64,000 nt of DNA from Nocardioides lacusdianchii (GCF_020102855.1 NZ_JADHZD010000001.1:310001-374000); one strand, 5' to 3'; counted from the stretch's first letter, positions 37,906 through 47,903 are shown. Numbers and translations: made by a program. Notes: a model not told the origin generated them from the sequence alone.

Positions 37906-38922
37906 TCAAGGGCCGGTCGTGATCGGCAGGACCGCGAGCCGTGTCACATCGACGCGCACCGTGACCTCGTCGCCGGGGGCGACACGGCTGCCCAGCGCTG
38001 CGACGGCGTCGACGGCACCGACGCCCTCGACCTGCACCACCAGGCGCACCTGCTCCGGCGTCACGCGGGCCGACTCGACCCGCGCGCGCACCGGGCCGGC
38101 GTCGTCGACGACGAGCGCGGAGCGGCGTACGGCGACCGCCGGCGCCGGCGCGAGACCGGCCGCCTCCAGCACGAGCCGGGCGGCGTCGTCGCGCAGCACG
38201 CGGGCGTAGCCGAGGAAGAGCGCGGTGTCCTCGTCCACCGGCTCGCGCCACACCTCGTCGATGTCGCCGGACTGCACGACCCGCCCGTCGCGCATCACGG
38301 CCAGCCGGTCGGCCAGGGCGAAGGCCTCCTCGTGGTCGTGGGTGACGAGCAGTGCGGTGGTGCCGGCGGCGTGGAGGATCTCGCGCAGGTCGCCGGCGAG
38401 GCGCTCCCGCAGGGTCGCGTCGAGCGCGGACAGCGGCTCGTCGAGAAGGATCAGGCGCGGCTCGACCGCCAGCGCCCGCGCCAGCGCGACCCGCTGCCGT
38501 TCCCCACCGGACAGGGTGCCGGGCAGCCGGTCACCGAAGCCCGACAGGCCGACGAGCTCGAGCAGCTCCTGCACCCGCACGGCGACCTGCGCGGACGGCG
38601 TACGCCGCAGCCGCAGCGCGTAGGCGACGTTGCGGGCGACCGTGAGGTGGGCGAAGAGCTGGCCGTCCTGGAACATCAGCGCGAAGCCGCGCCTGTGGGT
38701 CGGAGTGCCGGCGAGGTCCTTGCCGTCGAAGGAGATCGATCCGGACGACAGCGGCTCGAGCCCGGCCACCGCGCGCAGCAGGGTGGACTTGCCGCAGCCG
38801 GACGGGCCGAGGACCGCGAGCACCTGGCCCGGAGCGAGGTCGAGCGAGACGCGGTCGACGGCCGCGTCGACCGCGACGGCGTCGCCGTAGCGGACGGTCA
38901 CGTCCCGGAGCCTCAACACCAT
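37906..38922 (-). CDS. Thiamine-type ABC transporter ATP-binding protein
   Basis: The 338-residue ATPase has Walker A GPSGCGKSTLL near residue 41, Q-loop FQDGQLFAHLTV, signature LSGGERQRVALARAL, Walker B LILLDEPLSALD and H-loop THDHEEA. Like ThiQ/FbpC-type ATPases it carries an extra C-terminal TOBE-like domain (from about residue 240) that often senses ligand. Its ATG overlaps the permease stop (ATGA). The TPP riboswitch at the head of this three-gene operon makes thiamine or its phosphate the most probable substrate, and thiQ is therefore the likely name. Confidence 0.9.
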   Translation of the reverse strand: MVLRLRDVTVRYGDAVAVDAAVDRVSLDLAPGQVLAVLGPSGCGKSTLLRAVAGLEPLSSGSISFDGKDLAGTPTHRRGFALMFQDGQLFAHLTVARNVAYALRLRRTPSAQVAVRVQELLELVGLSGFGDRLPGTLSGGERQRVALARALAVEPRLILLDEPLSALDATLRERLAGDLREILHAAGTTALLVTHDHEEAFALADRLAVMRDGRVVQSGDIDEVWREPVDEDTALFLGYARVLRDDAARLVLEAAGLAPAPAVAVRRSALVVDDAGPVRARVESARVTPEQVRLVVQVEGVGAVDAVAALGSRVAPGDEVTVRVDVTRLAVLPITTGP

Positions 38923-40556
38923 CAGAACGCTCCCACACCCGGCACCCGGAGCCGCTCGACGGCCAGCATCACCACGGCCGTGGCGACGGCGAGCACGACC
39001 GAGGCGGCGAGCGCCATGCCGTAGTTCATCTCGCCGGGGTGACCGATCAGCCGGAAGATCACGACCGGCAGCGTCGGGCTCTCGTCGCGGGCGAGGAAGG
39101 ACGTCGCGCCGAACTCCCCCAGCGAGGCGGCGAAGGCGAAGCCGCTCGCGGCGAGCATCGGCTTCCACACCACCGGCAGGTCGACGGTGAGCAGGGTGCG
39201 CCAGGCCGACGCACCGAGGGAGGCCGCGGCCTGGCGCTGCCGGTCGTCGATGCCGCCGAGCACCGGCGTGAGGGTGCGTACGACGAGGGGCAGCGCCACG
39301 AGCGCCTGCGCCATCGGCACCAGGAGCGGCGAGTCACGCAGGTCGAGCGGCGGCTGGTCGAGGGTGATGAGGAAGCCGAAGCCGAGCGTCACCGCGCTCA
39401 CCCCGAGCGGCAGCATGAACAAGCCGTCGAGGGTCGAGCGAACCCGACGCTCGGCGACCGAGTGCGAGCGGCGGGTGACGATGACCGAGACCAGGACGCC
39501 CACGAGCAGCGCCATCCACGTCGCGTCGACGGCCGTGCGGAGGCTGGTGTCGAGCGCGGTCGTCACCGGCACCAGCAGCGCCTGGTTGTCGCCGGCGGTC
39601 GTGAGGGCGCGGTAGTTGTCCAGCCCCCACCCGTCGCCGACGCTGAGCGAGCCGGCCACCAGCGTGAGGATCGGCAGGAGCATCGCGCCGAGCACCAGCA
39701 GGGTGGCGACGACGACGGGCGCGTCACTGCGACGCACGGCGCGCACCGGGGTCACCGCGCGCTGGGCCGTCGGGTCGGGGGTCGCGCGCAGCCGGGCCGC
39801 CAGCGCGAGCAGGCCGACCACCACCACGATCTGCAGCACCGACAGCGCGGCCGCTGCCCGGAGGTCGAAGACCGTCGTGGTCAGGAGGTAGATCTCGGTC
39901 TCCACGGTCGCGTGGCGGACCCCGCCGAGGGTGAGCACGATGCCGAAGGCGGTGGCGCAGAAGAGGAAGACGATGCTGGCGGCGCCGACGATCGCCGGGC
40001 GCAGCGCCGGGAGCGTGACCGTGCGCAGCACCTGCGACGGCGACGCGCCGAGCGCCGCGGCCGCCTGTCCGGGTCGCGGGTCGAGCGACTCCCACGCGAC
40101 GCCGACCGTGCGCACCACGACGGCGACGTTGAAGAACACCAGGCCGCACACGATGGCGAACGGAGTCCCGTCGAGACCGAGGAAGCCGAGCGGGCCGCCC
40201 TCGCCGAGCAGCTGGCGGAAGGCGACGCCGACCACGACGGTCGGCAGCACGAAGGGCACCAGCAGCGCCGCGCGCACCGCCGCCCGCCCGGGCAGCGAGA
40301 GCCGGTGCAGGGCGTACGCCGCCGGCAGGCCCAGGACGACCGCCAGCAGCGTCGCCGTGCCCGAGGTCCACACGGTGAACCACGCGACCCGGTGGACACG
40401 CGGGCGGGCGAGCACGTCGATCACCGCGCCCGGGGCGAGGCGGCCGTCGACCACGAAGCCCTCCGCGAGCATGCCGCTCACCGGCAGGACGAACAGCACG
40501 CCGAGGACCAGCACCGGCCCTGCGGCGAGCAGGAGGAGGGCGGCGATCCGCCTCAT
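38922..40556 (-). CDS. thiP: Thiamine-type ABC transporter permease (fused double permease)
   Basis: The 544-residue protein fuses two permease halves, each with about six hydrophobic helices, as in ThiP and FbpB. Each half has an EAA-type loop: AAAALGASPSQVLRTVTLP near residue 175 and QAAASLGASAWRTLLTVDLP near 450. One polypeptide thus forms the whole channel. It begins 10 bases after the binding-protein gene stop and overlaps the ATPase gene by four bases. Its naming as ThiP rests on the riboswitch upstream and the neighbours rather than on a specific residue. Confidence 0.88.
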   Translation of the reverse strand: MRRIAALLLLAAGPVLVLGVLFVLPVSGMLAEGFVVDGRLAPGAVIDVLARPRVHRVAWFTVWTSGTATLLAVVLGLPAAYALHRLSLPGRAAVRAALLVPFVLPTVVVGVAFRQLLGEGGPLGFLGLDGTPFAIVCGLVFFNVAVVVRTVGVAWESLDPRPGQAAAALGASPSQVLRTVTLPALRPAIVGAASIVFLFCATAFGIVLTLGGVRHATVETEIYLLTTTVFDLRAAAALSVLQIVVVVGLLALAARLRATPDPTAQRAVTPVRAVRRSDAPVVVATLLVLGAMLLPILTLVAGSLSVGDGWGLDNYRALTTAGDNQALLVPVTTALDTSLRTAVDATWMALLVGVLVSVIVTRRSHSVAERRVRSTLDGLFMLPLGVSAVTLGFGFLITLDQPPLDLRDSPLLVPMAQALVALPLVVRTLTPVLGGIDDRQRQAAASLGASAWRTLLTVDLPVVWKPMLAASGFAFAASLGEFGATSFLARDESPTLPVVIFRLIGHPGEMNYGMALAASVVLAVATAVVMLAVERLRVPGVGAF

Positions 40557-40566
40557 GCCGACGTGG

Positions 40567-41649
40567 TCAACGCGAGATGACGTCCGTCCACTCGGTCAGC
40601 CACTGCTCACGGTTGGCCGCGATCTCCTCCGGCGACACCTCGTAGGGGTCGGTCGGCTGCGGCGCGAACCGGGCCCAGTCGTCGGGGACGGTCGCGCCGG
40701 GCATCACCGGGAAGACGTACATCGCCTCCGGCAGCGCGCTCTGCACCTCGTCGGTGAGCATCCAGTCGATCAGCGCAGCCGCGCCCTCGGGGTTGTCCGC
40801 GCCGGCCAGCACGCCGGCGTACTCCACCTGGCGGAAGCACGTGTCGAGCAGCGCGGCCGTGGTGGTCTCGCCGTCGGCGACGGTGAAGGCCGGGGACGAG
40901 TCGTAGGACACCACGATCGGGCGGGTGCCGGTCTTCGAGCCGGCGGTGAAGTCGCCGTAGTAGGCGTCCTCCCAGCCGTCGACGACCTTGGCGCCGTTGG
41001 CGAGCAGGTCGGTCCAGTAGTCCTGCCAGTCGTCGCCGTACTCGGCGACGGTGGCGAGGAAGAACGCCATGCCGGGGCTGCTGGTCGAGGCGCCCGGGGT
41101 CACCATGAGGTCGGCGTACGCCGGGTCGGTGAGGTCGTCGAGCGTCTGCGGCGGCGTGATGCCCTCCGCGTCGAACCATGCGGTGTCGACGTTGACGCAC
41201 ACGCTCGCGGAGTCGACCGCGACGAGGCGGTCGCTGCCCTCGGGGAGGGCGTACTCCTCCGGCGGGGTCGTCGACGTGGCGACCTCGGCGAAGGCGCCCT
41301 CGCCGAGCGGTCGCGACGCGAAGGTGTTGTCGATGCCGAAGGCGGCGTCGGCGATCGGGTTGTCGGCGGTGAGGCTGAGCTTGGTCGCGAGCGTGCCGGC
41401 GTCCCCGGCCGCACGGACCTCGAGGGTGTAGCCGGTCTCGTCCTCGAAGGCACGCACGAGCTTCTTCGGCAGGTTGAAGGACTCGTGGGTGGCCAGGACC
41501 ACGGTGCCGCCGGCCTCGCCGGCCGGGCTGCTCCCGCCGTCGGGCGCGGACGTCGACGGGTCGGTGGCCTCCCCGCCGGTGAGGCTGCAGCTGGTCAGGA
41601 GCACAGCAGCGAGGCCCGTGGTGAGGGCGCGGACGGTCGGTCGGTGCAT
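40567..41649 (-). CDS. thiB: Thiamine ABC transporter substrate-binding lipoprotein
   Basis: The 360-residue protein has a lipoprotein signal with lipobox LLTSC (Cys at about residue 21), a Ser/Gly-rich linker, and a ThiB/TbpA-type periplasmic-binding fold (VVLATHESFNLPKKLVRAFEDETG, ADAAFGIDNTFASRPL, VDSASVCVNVD, VSYDSSPAF, MYVFPVMPG). The ATHESF and GIDN segments are family hallmarks of thiamine-binding proteins. It is the first gene after the TPP riboswitch, so all three transporter genes should be repressed when thiamine is plentiful. Confidence 0.93.
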   Translation of the reverse strand: MHRPTVRALTTGLAAVLLTSCSLTGGEATDPSTSAPDGGSSPAGEAGGTVVLATHESFNLPKKLVRAFEDETGYTLEVRAAGDAGTLATKLSLTADNPIADAAFGIDNTFASRPLGEGAFAEVATSTTPPEEYALPEGSDRLVAVDSASVCVNVDTAWFDAEGITPPQTLDDLTDPAYADLMVTPGASTSSPGMAFFLATVAEYGDDWQDYWTDLLANGAKVVDGWEDAYYGDFTAGSKTGTRPIVVSYDSSPAFTVADGETTTAALLDTCFRQVEYAGVLAGADNPEGAAALIDWMLTDEVQSALPEAMYVFPVMPGATVPDDWARFAPQPTDPYEVSPEEIAANREQWLTEWTDVISR

Positions 41650-41654
41650 GGTGA

Positions 41655-41745
41655 CTCCCTATCGCCGGTGCTAACCGGATCAGGTTCGTAGGGTCTGCGG
41701 CTGGTCCGCACTCTCAGCACGCCTGCGCGTGCTCCCCTGTCTCGT
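41655..41745 (-). promoter_or_regulatory. TPP riboswitch (thi box)
   Basis: On the minus strand the classical thi-box elements appear in order: ACAGGGGAGC (41740-41731), GCTGAGAG (about 41719-41712), GACCCT, GAACCTGATCCGGTTAG (about 41687-41671) and a closing CACCGGCGATAGGG. The segment ends six bases before the thiB start codon. It should bind thiamine pyrophosphate and block translation or cause termination. Confidence 0.97.
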
Positions 41746-41751
41746 GGGAAC

Positions 41752-41757
41752 ACCCTA
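41752..41757 (-). promoter_or_regulatory. -10 element (TAGGGT) of the thiamine transporter operon
   Basis: TAGGGT lies just upstream of the riboswitch; transcription would start near 41745, exactly where the thi-box stem begins. Confidence 0.6.
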
Positions 41758-41776
41758 GCCCCGGGGTCCCTGCGCC

Positions 41777-41782
41777 TACGCT
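41777..41782 (+). promoter_or_regulatory. -10 element (TACGCT) of the alpha/beta hydrolase gene
   Basis: TACGCT ends 6 bases before the ATG at 41789, predicting a leaderless message divergent from the thiamine operon. Confidence 0.5.
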
Positions 41783-41788
41783 CCCCCC

Positions 41789-42688
41789 ATGCCGAGCCTC
41801 CGCCACGCCCTGCTGGCCACCGTCATCCCGCGCCTGCGCAAGGCCGGTGACCTCGACAGCGAACCCGCCGAGCGGGCCCGGGTGGAGGCCGACCACCGCA
41901 CCCTCGACCGGAGCCTCCCCACCCGCAGCACGCCCGGCTTCGCGAAGAGGTGGGAGGTCGAGGTCGCCGACATCGGCTTCCCGTGCCACGTGCTGACTCC
42001 GCGCCTGCGCCACGCGCACCGGACGCTCTACTACGTCCACGGCGGTGCCTTCATGGCCCCGATCGACGCGGTCCACGTGCGCTACGCCACCCGGCTGGCC
42101 GACGCGATCGGTGCCCGGGTCGTGATGCCCGACTACCCCCTCGCCCCCGAGCACACCTGGGCCGACTCGCACGACGCCCTCGTGGCGGACGCAGCACGCT
42201 GGGCGGACGAGCAGGGCGGGATCGTGCTGGCCGGCGACTCCGCCGGCGGTGGGCTGGCGCTGGCGACGGCCCTGTCGATGCGCGACCGCGGCCTGACGCC
42301 CGCGACCCACCTGGTCATGCACGCACCCTGGGTCGACCTCACCACGTCGACGCCCGAGACGCGCGAGGTGGACGCCGTCGACCCGTGGCTGTTCTACAGC
42401 AAGCTCGAGGCGTACGCCCTCTGGTGGGCCGGGTCGGAGGCCGAGCTGGGCCGACCCGAGGTCTCCCCCGCGCTCGCCGACCTGGCGGGACTGCCGAAGG
42501 CGCTGATGCTCCACGGCACCCGCGACCTGCTGAACCCCGGCTGCCGGCTGCTCACGCGGCGCGCCGCGGAGGCCGGCTGGGACCTCACCTCGATCGAGGA
42601 ACGGGACCTGATCCACGTCTACGGCATCCTCCCGCTGATCCCGGAGGCTCGCCGCGCCTTCACCCAGGTCGTGGACTTCCTGCGATGA
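41789..42688 (+). CDS. HSL-family alpha/beta hydrolase (esterase)
   Basis: The 299-residue protein has the oxyanion-hole motif YYVHGGAFMAP near residue 81, the nucleophile elbow LAGDSAGGGLALA near residue 149, the acid in LMLHGTRDLLNPG and the His in RDLIHVYGI. These are the hormone-sensitive-lipase-like (type IV esterase) hallmarks. No signal is visible. It should hydrolyse short or medium acyl esters; the natural substrate is unknown. It overlaps the next acetyltransferase gene by ATGA. Confidence 0.9.
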   Translation: MPSLRHALLATVIPRLRKAGDLDSEPAERARVEADHRTLDRSLPTRSTPGFAKRWEVEVADIGFPCHVLTPRLRHAHRTLYYVHGGAFMAPIDAVHVRYATRLADAIGARVVMPDYPLAPEHTWADSHDALVADAARWADEQGGIVLAGDSAGGGLALATALSMRDRGLTPATHLVMHAPWVDLTTSTPETREVDAVDPWLFYSKLEAYALWWAGSEAELGRPEVSPALADLAGLPKALMLHGTRDLLNPGCRLLTRRAAEAGWDLTSIEERDLIHVYGILPLIPEARRAFTQVVDFLR

Positions 42689-43125
42689 GCGTCCGCGTGC
42701 TGACGACCACCGTCGACGACCTCGACGCGCGGACGGCGTACGCCGTGTGGCGGCTGCGCCAGGACGTCTTCGTGGTCGAGCAGGACTGCCCCTACCCCGA
42801 CCTCGACGGCCGCGACCTCGAGCCGGCGACGCGCCACGTCGTGCTGCTCGAGGACGACGCGGTCCTCGGCACCCTGCGCGTCCTCGACGACGACGGCCGG
42901 GCGCGCATCGGGCGGGTCGTGCTCGCCCGGGCGGCGCGCGGTCGCGGCCTGGCGGCGCTGCTGATGGACGAGGCGATGGCGCTGTGCGGCGACCGCGAGG
43001 CGCGCCTCGACGCGCAGACCCCGCTGGCCGGGTTCTACGCCGGCTACGGCTTCGAGGTGGCCGGGCCGGAGTTCGACGAGGACGGGATCATGCACGTCCC
43101 GATGCGTCGAGGGGCGCGCCACTAG
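42685..43125 (+). CDS. ElaA-like GNAT acetyltransferase
   Basis: The 146-residue protein has the ElaA-family features: LRQDVFVVEQDCPYPDLDGRD near the N-terminus, LGTLRVLDDD, the acetyl-CoA-binding IGRVVLARAARGRGLAALLM and LDAQTPLAGFYAGYGFEVAG. Length is typical. The ATG overlaps the hydrolase stop. ElaA proteins are acyl-CoA N-acyltransferases of uncertain target. It ends 26 bases before the CBS/DUF294 gene. Confidence 0.9.
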   Translation: MSVRVLTTTVDDLDARTAYAVWRLRQDVFVVEQDCPYPDLDGRDLEPATRHVVLLEDDAVLGTLRVLDDDGRARIGRVVLARAARGRGLAALLMDEAMALCGDREARLDAQTPLAGFYAGYGFEVAGPEFDEDGIMHVPMRRGARH

Positions 43126-43151
43126 CGGGCTCCTGTCGTCATGATGGGAGC

Positions 43152-45026
43152 GTGCCCCTCAACGTCGAGCTCGCGGAGGTCCGGGACTTCCTCGCCGCCC
43201 ACGTCCCGTTCGACTCCCTCCCGGCCGTCGTCCTCGAGTCCGTCCCGCCCGGGCTGAGCATCGGCTACCACCGTCGCGGCAGCGTGGTGCTCGCCGAGGG
43301 CAGCACCCCGGTCGAGCTGCTGGTGGTGCGCTCGGGCGCCGTCGACCTCCGGGACGCGGACGGCGAGCTGGTCGAGCGTGGTGCGGCGGGCACCTGCGTC
43401 GGCGGCGCCGCGCTGGCGACCGGCACGCCCCAGCCGGTGACCGTCCGGGCGATCGAGGACACCCTCGTCCTGGCCGTCCCCGCCGAGCTGTTCCACCGGC
43501 TCCGGGAGCAGCACCCCGACTTCGCTGCCTTCTTCGAGCACCGCGCCGGCATGCTGCGCGACGCCGTGGCCCGACAGCGCGAGCACGTGAGCGGAGCGGA
43601 CCGGTCGGTGCTGTCCAGCACGGTGGGCGAGCTGGTGACCCGGCCACCGGTGAGCATCCGCGCCGACGCCTCCGTGCTCGACGCGGCCCGGCTGATGTCG
43701 GCCGAACGGATCTCCTCGGTGCTCGTCACCGACGGCGAGGCGCTCGTCGGCATCATGACCGACCGGGACCTGCGCACCCGGGTGCTGGCCGTCGCGGTGG
43801 ATCCGGCGGGTCCGGTGTCCGCGGTGATGACGCCGGACCCGGCGACCACCCGCCCCGACGCCCCCGCCCTGGAGGCGTTGCTCGAGCTGGTGCGGCGCAA
43901 CATCCATCACCTGCCCGTGGTCGAGGACGACCGGCCCGTCGGCATGGTCACGGCCACCGACCTCCTCCGGCTGCAGCAGGCCAACCCCGTCTTCCTCGTC
44001 GGCGACATCGCCCGGGCGCCCGACGTGGCGACGGTCGCCGAGCTGGCGGCGCGGCTGCAGCGCGTGGTCGCCGGGCTGGTCCGGCAGGGCACGTCGGCCC
44101 ACGACGCCGGCCGCGTCGTCTCCACCGTCGGGGACGCGATCGAGCAACGGGTCATCGCGCTCGCCGAGGCAGCGCTCGGTCCGCCACCGGTGCCGTACGC
44201 CTGGCTGACCCTGGGCTCCCGGGCCCGCTTCGAGCAGGCCCTGGCGCCCGACCAGGACCACGCCCTAGTGCTGCACGACGACTACCGGCCCGACCTGCAC
44301 GCGGCCTACTTCGCCGGCCTCGCCGAACAGGTCACGGGCGGGCTGGAGACCATCGGCTACCCACGGTGCCGCGGCGACAAGATGGCCACCAACCCCCGGT
44401 GGCGCCAGCCGCTCGGCACCTGGCGGGGTCTCGTGGCCGGCTGGGTCGGCACACCCACCCCGGACGCGATCCTCGAGGCCAGCGTGTTCTTCGACCTGCG
44501 CCACCAGCACGGCGACCCCGCCCTGACCGCAGCGCTGGCGTCCTACCAGCGTCGGGCCGCGCAGGCCGCACCGATCTTCCTGGCCCACCTGGCGGCCGCC
44601 GCGGCGTCGCACCACACGCCGCTCGGCTTCTTCCGCGGGCTGGTCGTGGACCGGTCCGGGGAGCACCGCGACACCCTCGACGTGAAGCGCGGCGGCATCA
44701 ACACCATCGTCGAGATCGCCCGGCTGCACGGACTGGCGTGCGGGTCGTCGGCCACGTCGACACTGGTGCGGCTCGAGGACGCCGTCGCCGCCGGCCGCGT
44801 CAGCCCGACGCTGGCAGCCGACCTGCGCGACGCGTGGGAGTTCCTCGCCCACCTCAGGCTGCGGCACCAGGTCGAGCAGGTGCGCGAGGGGGCACCGGCC
44901 GACAGCTGGGTCGACCCGTCGGTGCTCAGCGACTTCGAGAAGCGGCACCTCAAGGCGGCGTTCGGCGTCATCCGGTCCGCGCAGGTCGCCATCGCCCAGC
45001 GCTATCCCGTCCGCGAGATGACGTGA
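43152..45026 (+). CDS. cNMP-binding / CBS / DUF294 nucleotidyltransferase-like signalling protein
   Basis: The 624-residue protein has four modules: a cyclic-nucleotide-binding domain (about residues 20-135, RRGSVVLAEGSTPVELLVVRSG), two CBS domains (about 157-275, MSAERISSVLVTDGEALVGIMTDRDL split around residue 190, and HHLPVVEDDRPVGMVTATDLL), a GlnD-like DUF294 nucleotidyltransferase core (LTLGSRARFEQALAPDQDHALV, near residue 355, with GS and D-x-D) and the DUF294 C-terminal substrate-binding domain. It likely couples cAMP or adenosine nucleotides to a nucleotidyl transfer or a binding event. The start GTG has GGGAG upstream. The exonuclease gene follows by GTGA overlap. Confidence 0.92.
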   Translation: MPLNVELAEVRDFLAAHVPFDSLPAVVLESVPPGLSIGYHRRGSVVLAEGSTPVELLVVRSGAVDLRDADGELVERGAAGTCVGGAALATGTPQPVTVRAIEDTLVLAVPAELFHRLREQHPDFAAFFEHRAGMLRDAVARQREHVSGADRSVLSSTVGELVTRPPVSIRADASVLDAARLMSAERISSVLVTDGEALVGIMTDRDLRTRVLAVAVDPAGPVSAVMTPDPATTRPDAPALEALLELVRRNIHHLPVVEDDRPVGMVTATDLLRLQQANPVFLVGDIARAPDVATVAELAARLQRVVAGLVRQGTSAHDAGRVVSTVGDAIEQRVIALAEAALGPPPVPYAWLTLGSRARFEQALAPDQDHALVLHDDYRPDLHAAYFAGLAEQVTGGLETIGYPRCRGDKMATNPRWRQPLGTWRGLVAGWVGTPTPDAILEASVFFDLRHQHGDPALTAALASYQRRAAQAAPIFLAHLAAAAASHHTPLGFFRGLVVDRSGEHRDTLDVKRGGINTIVEIARLHGLACGSSATSTLVRLEDAVAAGRVSPTLAADLRDAWEFLAHLRLRHQVEQVREGAPADSWVDPSVLSDFEKRHLKAAFGVIRSAQVAIAQRYPVREMT

Positions 45027-45658
45027 CACCCGACGACCGGACCCCGCTCGACCGGCTGCCCCTCCTCGCGGTGGACCTCGAGACCACCGGGCTCTCCCCG
45101 ACCCGCGACCACGTGCTGGCCGTGGGCTGGGTGCCGGTGGACGGAGCGCGCATCGTCCTCTCCGGCGGCCGGCGCCACGTCGTACGCCACGGCGACCCCG
45201 GCGAGGCGGTCGCCATCCACGGCCTGACGCATGACGACCTCGAGGAGGGCCGGCCCCTCCCGGAGGTGCTGGGCGAGCTGCGCCGGGCCCTGGCCGGACG
45301 CGTGCTCCTCGCCCACCACGCGCCGTTCGAGCTGGCCTTCCTCGACGCGGCCTTCCGCGCCGCGGGTGAGACGCCTGCCCTCCCGCCGGCGGTGTGCACC
45401 CTGGAGCTCCAGCAGCGCCTGCTGGGCCGTCACGGCGAGATCGGCCCCGGCGAGCTCCGTCTCTGGACGGCACGAGCGCGTCATGGGCTGCCGGTGACGG
45501 CAGCCCATGACGCGCTCGGTGACGCTCTGGCCTGTGCCGAGCTCTACCTCGCCCAGGCCGCGGAGCTCGGGGTGAGCGGCCCCCTCAGCCTGGGCGACGT
45601 ACGCCGACGCGAGCCGTGGCTCGACCGTGTCAGGGCGTGGTGGCGAGGACGTCGGTGA
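45023..45658 (+). CDS. DnaQ-like 3'-5' exonuclease (DEDDh family)
   Basis: The 211-residue protein has the three exonuclease motifs: ExoI LLAVDLETTGLSP near residue 15, ExoII LLAHHAPFELAFLDAAF near 93, and ExoIII HDALGDALACAELY near 163 (H-x4-D). The protein is a stand-alone proofreading-type domain and not the polymerase III epsilon of the main replicase, as no clamp-binding tail is visible. It overlaps the CBS/DUF294 gene by GTGA. Exonuclease, DUF294 protein and sodium:solute symporter genes also cluster in proteobacteria, so a shared role is likely. Confidence 0.92.
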   Translation: MTPDDRTPLDRLPLLAVDLETTGLSPTRDHVLAVGWVPVDGARIVLSGGRRHVVRHGDPGEAVAIHGLTHDDLEEGRPLPEVLGELRRALAGRVLLAHHAPFELAFLDAAFRAAGETPALPPAVCTLELQQRLLGRHGEIGPGELRLWTARARHGLPVTAAHDALGDALACAELYLAQAAELGVSGPLSLGDVRRREPWLDRVRAWWRGRR

Positions 45659-45664
45659 GCGGCG

Positions 45665-47346
45665 TCAGCCCACCTCCCCCTGCGCGTGCTTGCTGACGAG
45701 CTCGGTCCGGCCGGGGTAGCGGATCTCCTCGACCAGCTCCTGCATGACCGGGCTGGGCTTCGGGGTGAACTGCGACACGATGATCGTCACCGCGAAGTTG
45801 ATCAGCATCCCGATCGTGCCGAAGCCCGTCTCCAGGATCCCGAACACGCCCGCCCCGTTGCCGTAGATGTCGATCGTCCACAGCATGTAGGCCATCGTCG
45901 TGACGAGTCCGGCCAGCATGCCCGCGGTGGCGCCCATGGCTGTGCAGTTCTTCCAGAAGATCCCGAGCACCAGGATCGGGAAGAAGCTCGCTGCTGCCAG
46001 CCCGAACGCCAGCGCCACGACCTGAGCCACGAATCCGGGCGGGTTGATGCCGAGGTAGCCGGCCACCACGATCGCTCCCGCCATCGCGATGCGACCGACC
46101 ATCAGCTGGCGGGCCTCGGTGGCCTGCGGGTTGATCTTCTTGAAGTAGACGTCGTTCGCGACCGCGCTGGAGATGACCAGCAGGAGACCGGACGCCGTGG
46201 ACAGCGCGGCCGCCAGAGCACCGGCGGCCACCAGGCCGACGATCGGCGCCGGCAGGCCACCGATCTCGGGCGAGGCCAGGACGATGATGTCGTTGTTGAT
46301 CAGGATGTCGCTGTAGTTGACCGTGGTGTCCGCCGGGAGCGCCGAGATCGCCGAGCCGTCGGCCTGCGTGATGAGGCCGACCTCCGACCACGTGTTGAAC
46401 CACGACGGCATGTCGCTCAGCGCGGTCCCGTTGACGTCCTCGATGATCTGGAGCTTGCTGAAGGCCGCCACCGACGGGGCGGTCGTGTAGAGCAGGGCGA
46501 TGAAGAACAGCGCCCACAACGCCGAGTAGCGCGCGGCCCGCACGCTCTTGGCGGTGTAGAAGCGCACGATCACGTGCGGCAGCCCCGCGGTGCCGAACAT
46601 CAGCGACGCCGTGATCAGCAGCATGTTGAGCATGTTCGTGCTGCCGAAGGCGGCGGTGTACTCCGGGATGCCGAGCTCGGTCTGGAGCGCGTCGAGCTCG
46701 GCGAGGATCGTGCCGAACCCGATCTGCGGGATCGGCACGTCGGTCACCTTCGCGGAGACGGCGACGGCCGGGATCAGGTAGGCGATGATCAGCACGGTGT
46801 ACTGCGTCACCTGGGTCCAGGTGATCCCCTTCATCCCGCCGAGGACGGCGTAGAAGAACACGATGGCCATGCCGATGATGACGCCGGTGGTCGGGTCCAC
46901 CTTGAGGAACCGGGTGAAGACCAGGCCCACACCGGCCATCTGGCCGGCGACGTAGACGAAGGACACGACGATGGCGGCGACCACGGCCACCAGCCGGGCA
47001 GTCTCGTTGTAGCGGTCACCGACGAAGTCGGGGATCGTGTACTTGCCGAACTTGCGCAGGTAGGGGGCCAGCAGCAGCGCGAGCAGCACGTAGCCGCCGG
47101 TCCAGCCCATGAGGTAGACCGACCCGCCGTAGCCGTTGCCGGCGAAGGCGATGATGCCGGCCATCGAGATGAACGAGGCGGCACTCATCCAGTCGGCCGC
47201 GATGGCCGCACCGTTGGCCGGCGCCGGGATGCCGCCGCCGGCGACGTAGAACCCGGACGTCGTGCTGACCCGGCTGCGGTAGGCGACGAAGATGTAGATG
47301 CTGAAGGTGAGGACCACGAAGACGAGGGTCCAGGTCTGGATGTCGC

Positions 47347-47350
<4 letters not shown>
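45665..47350 (-). CDS. Sodium:solute symporter, large subunit (VC_2705/ActP-like)
   Basis: The 561-residue protein has about 13 hydrophobic helices of the SSS fold. Diagnostic stretches are GFYVAGGGIPAPANGAAIAADWMSAASFISMAG (residues about 32-65, broken by small residues), YTIPDFVGDRYNE, MFGTAGLPHVIVRFYTAKSVRAAR and WKNCTAMGATAGMLAGL. It falls in the VC_2705 subfamily that works with a DUF4212 small subunit and imports acetate-like carboxylates with sodium. The GTG overlaps the small-subunit stop as GTGA. Convergent with the DnaQ-like gene, 6 bases apart. Confidence 0.92.
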
Positions 47351-47625
<275 letters not shown>

Positions 47626-47700
47626 GGTGTCCTCCTGGCTGACGACGGACTTTCGTGCCCGGAAGCGAAACAGCGCGGCGGAGGTGGGTCAACAGCGCGA

Positions 47701-47716
47701 TGTGACGGGCATCACA
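47701..47716. promoter_or_regulatory. CRP/FNR-type binding site upstream of the symporter operon
   Basis: TGTGA-CGGGCA-TCACA is a perfect match to the CRP half-sites (TGTGA-N6-TCACA). It lies about 76 bases upstream of the DUF4212 start. In actinobacteria the CRP homologue (GlxR/Crp) binds this sequence with cAMP. Confidence 0.8.
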
Positions 47717-47903
47717 CTTTTCGACGAACGGTCGGATTGTGTCGACCGATGGCGCAGCGGGGCCGTTGCCCGCCTTCCGAGCCGGCCATCAGCGCCGTTC
47801 GTCGTGCAGGGCCGACCGTTCGTCGCGCTGGCTGCGACCGCTCGTCGCGCAGGACGACCGGGCGTCGTCCCCTCGGTCAGCCCGCACCGCCCGGTCCGTT
47901 CCG

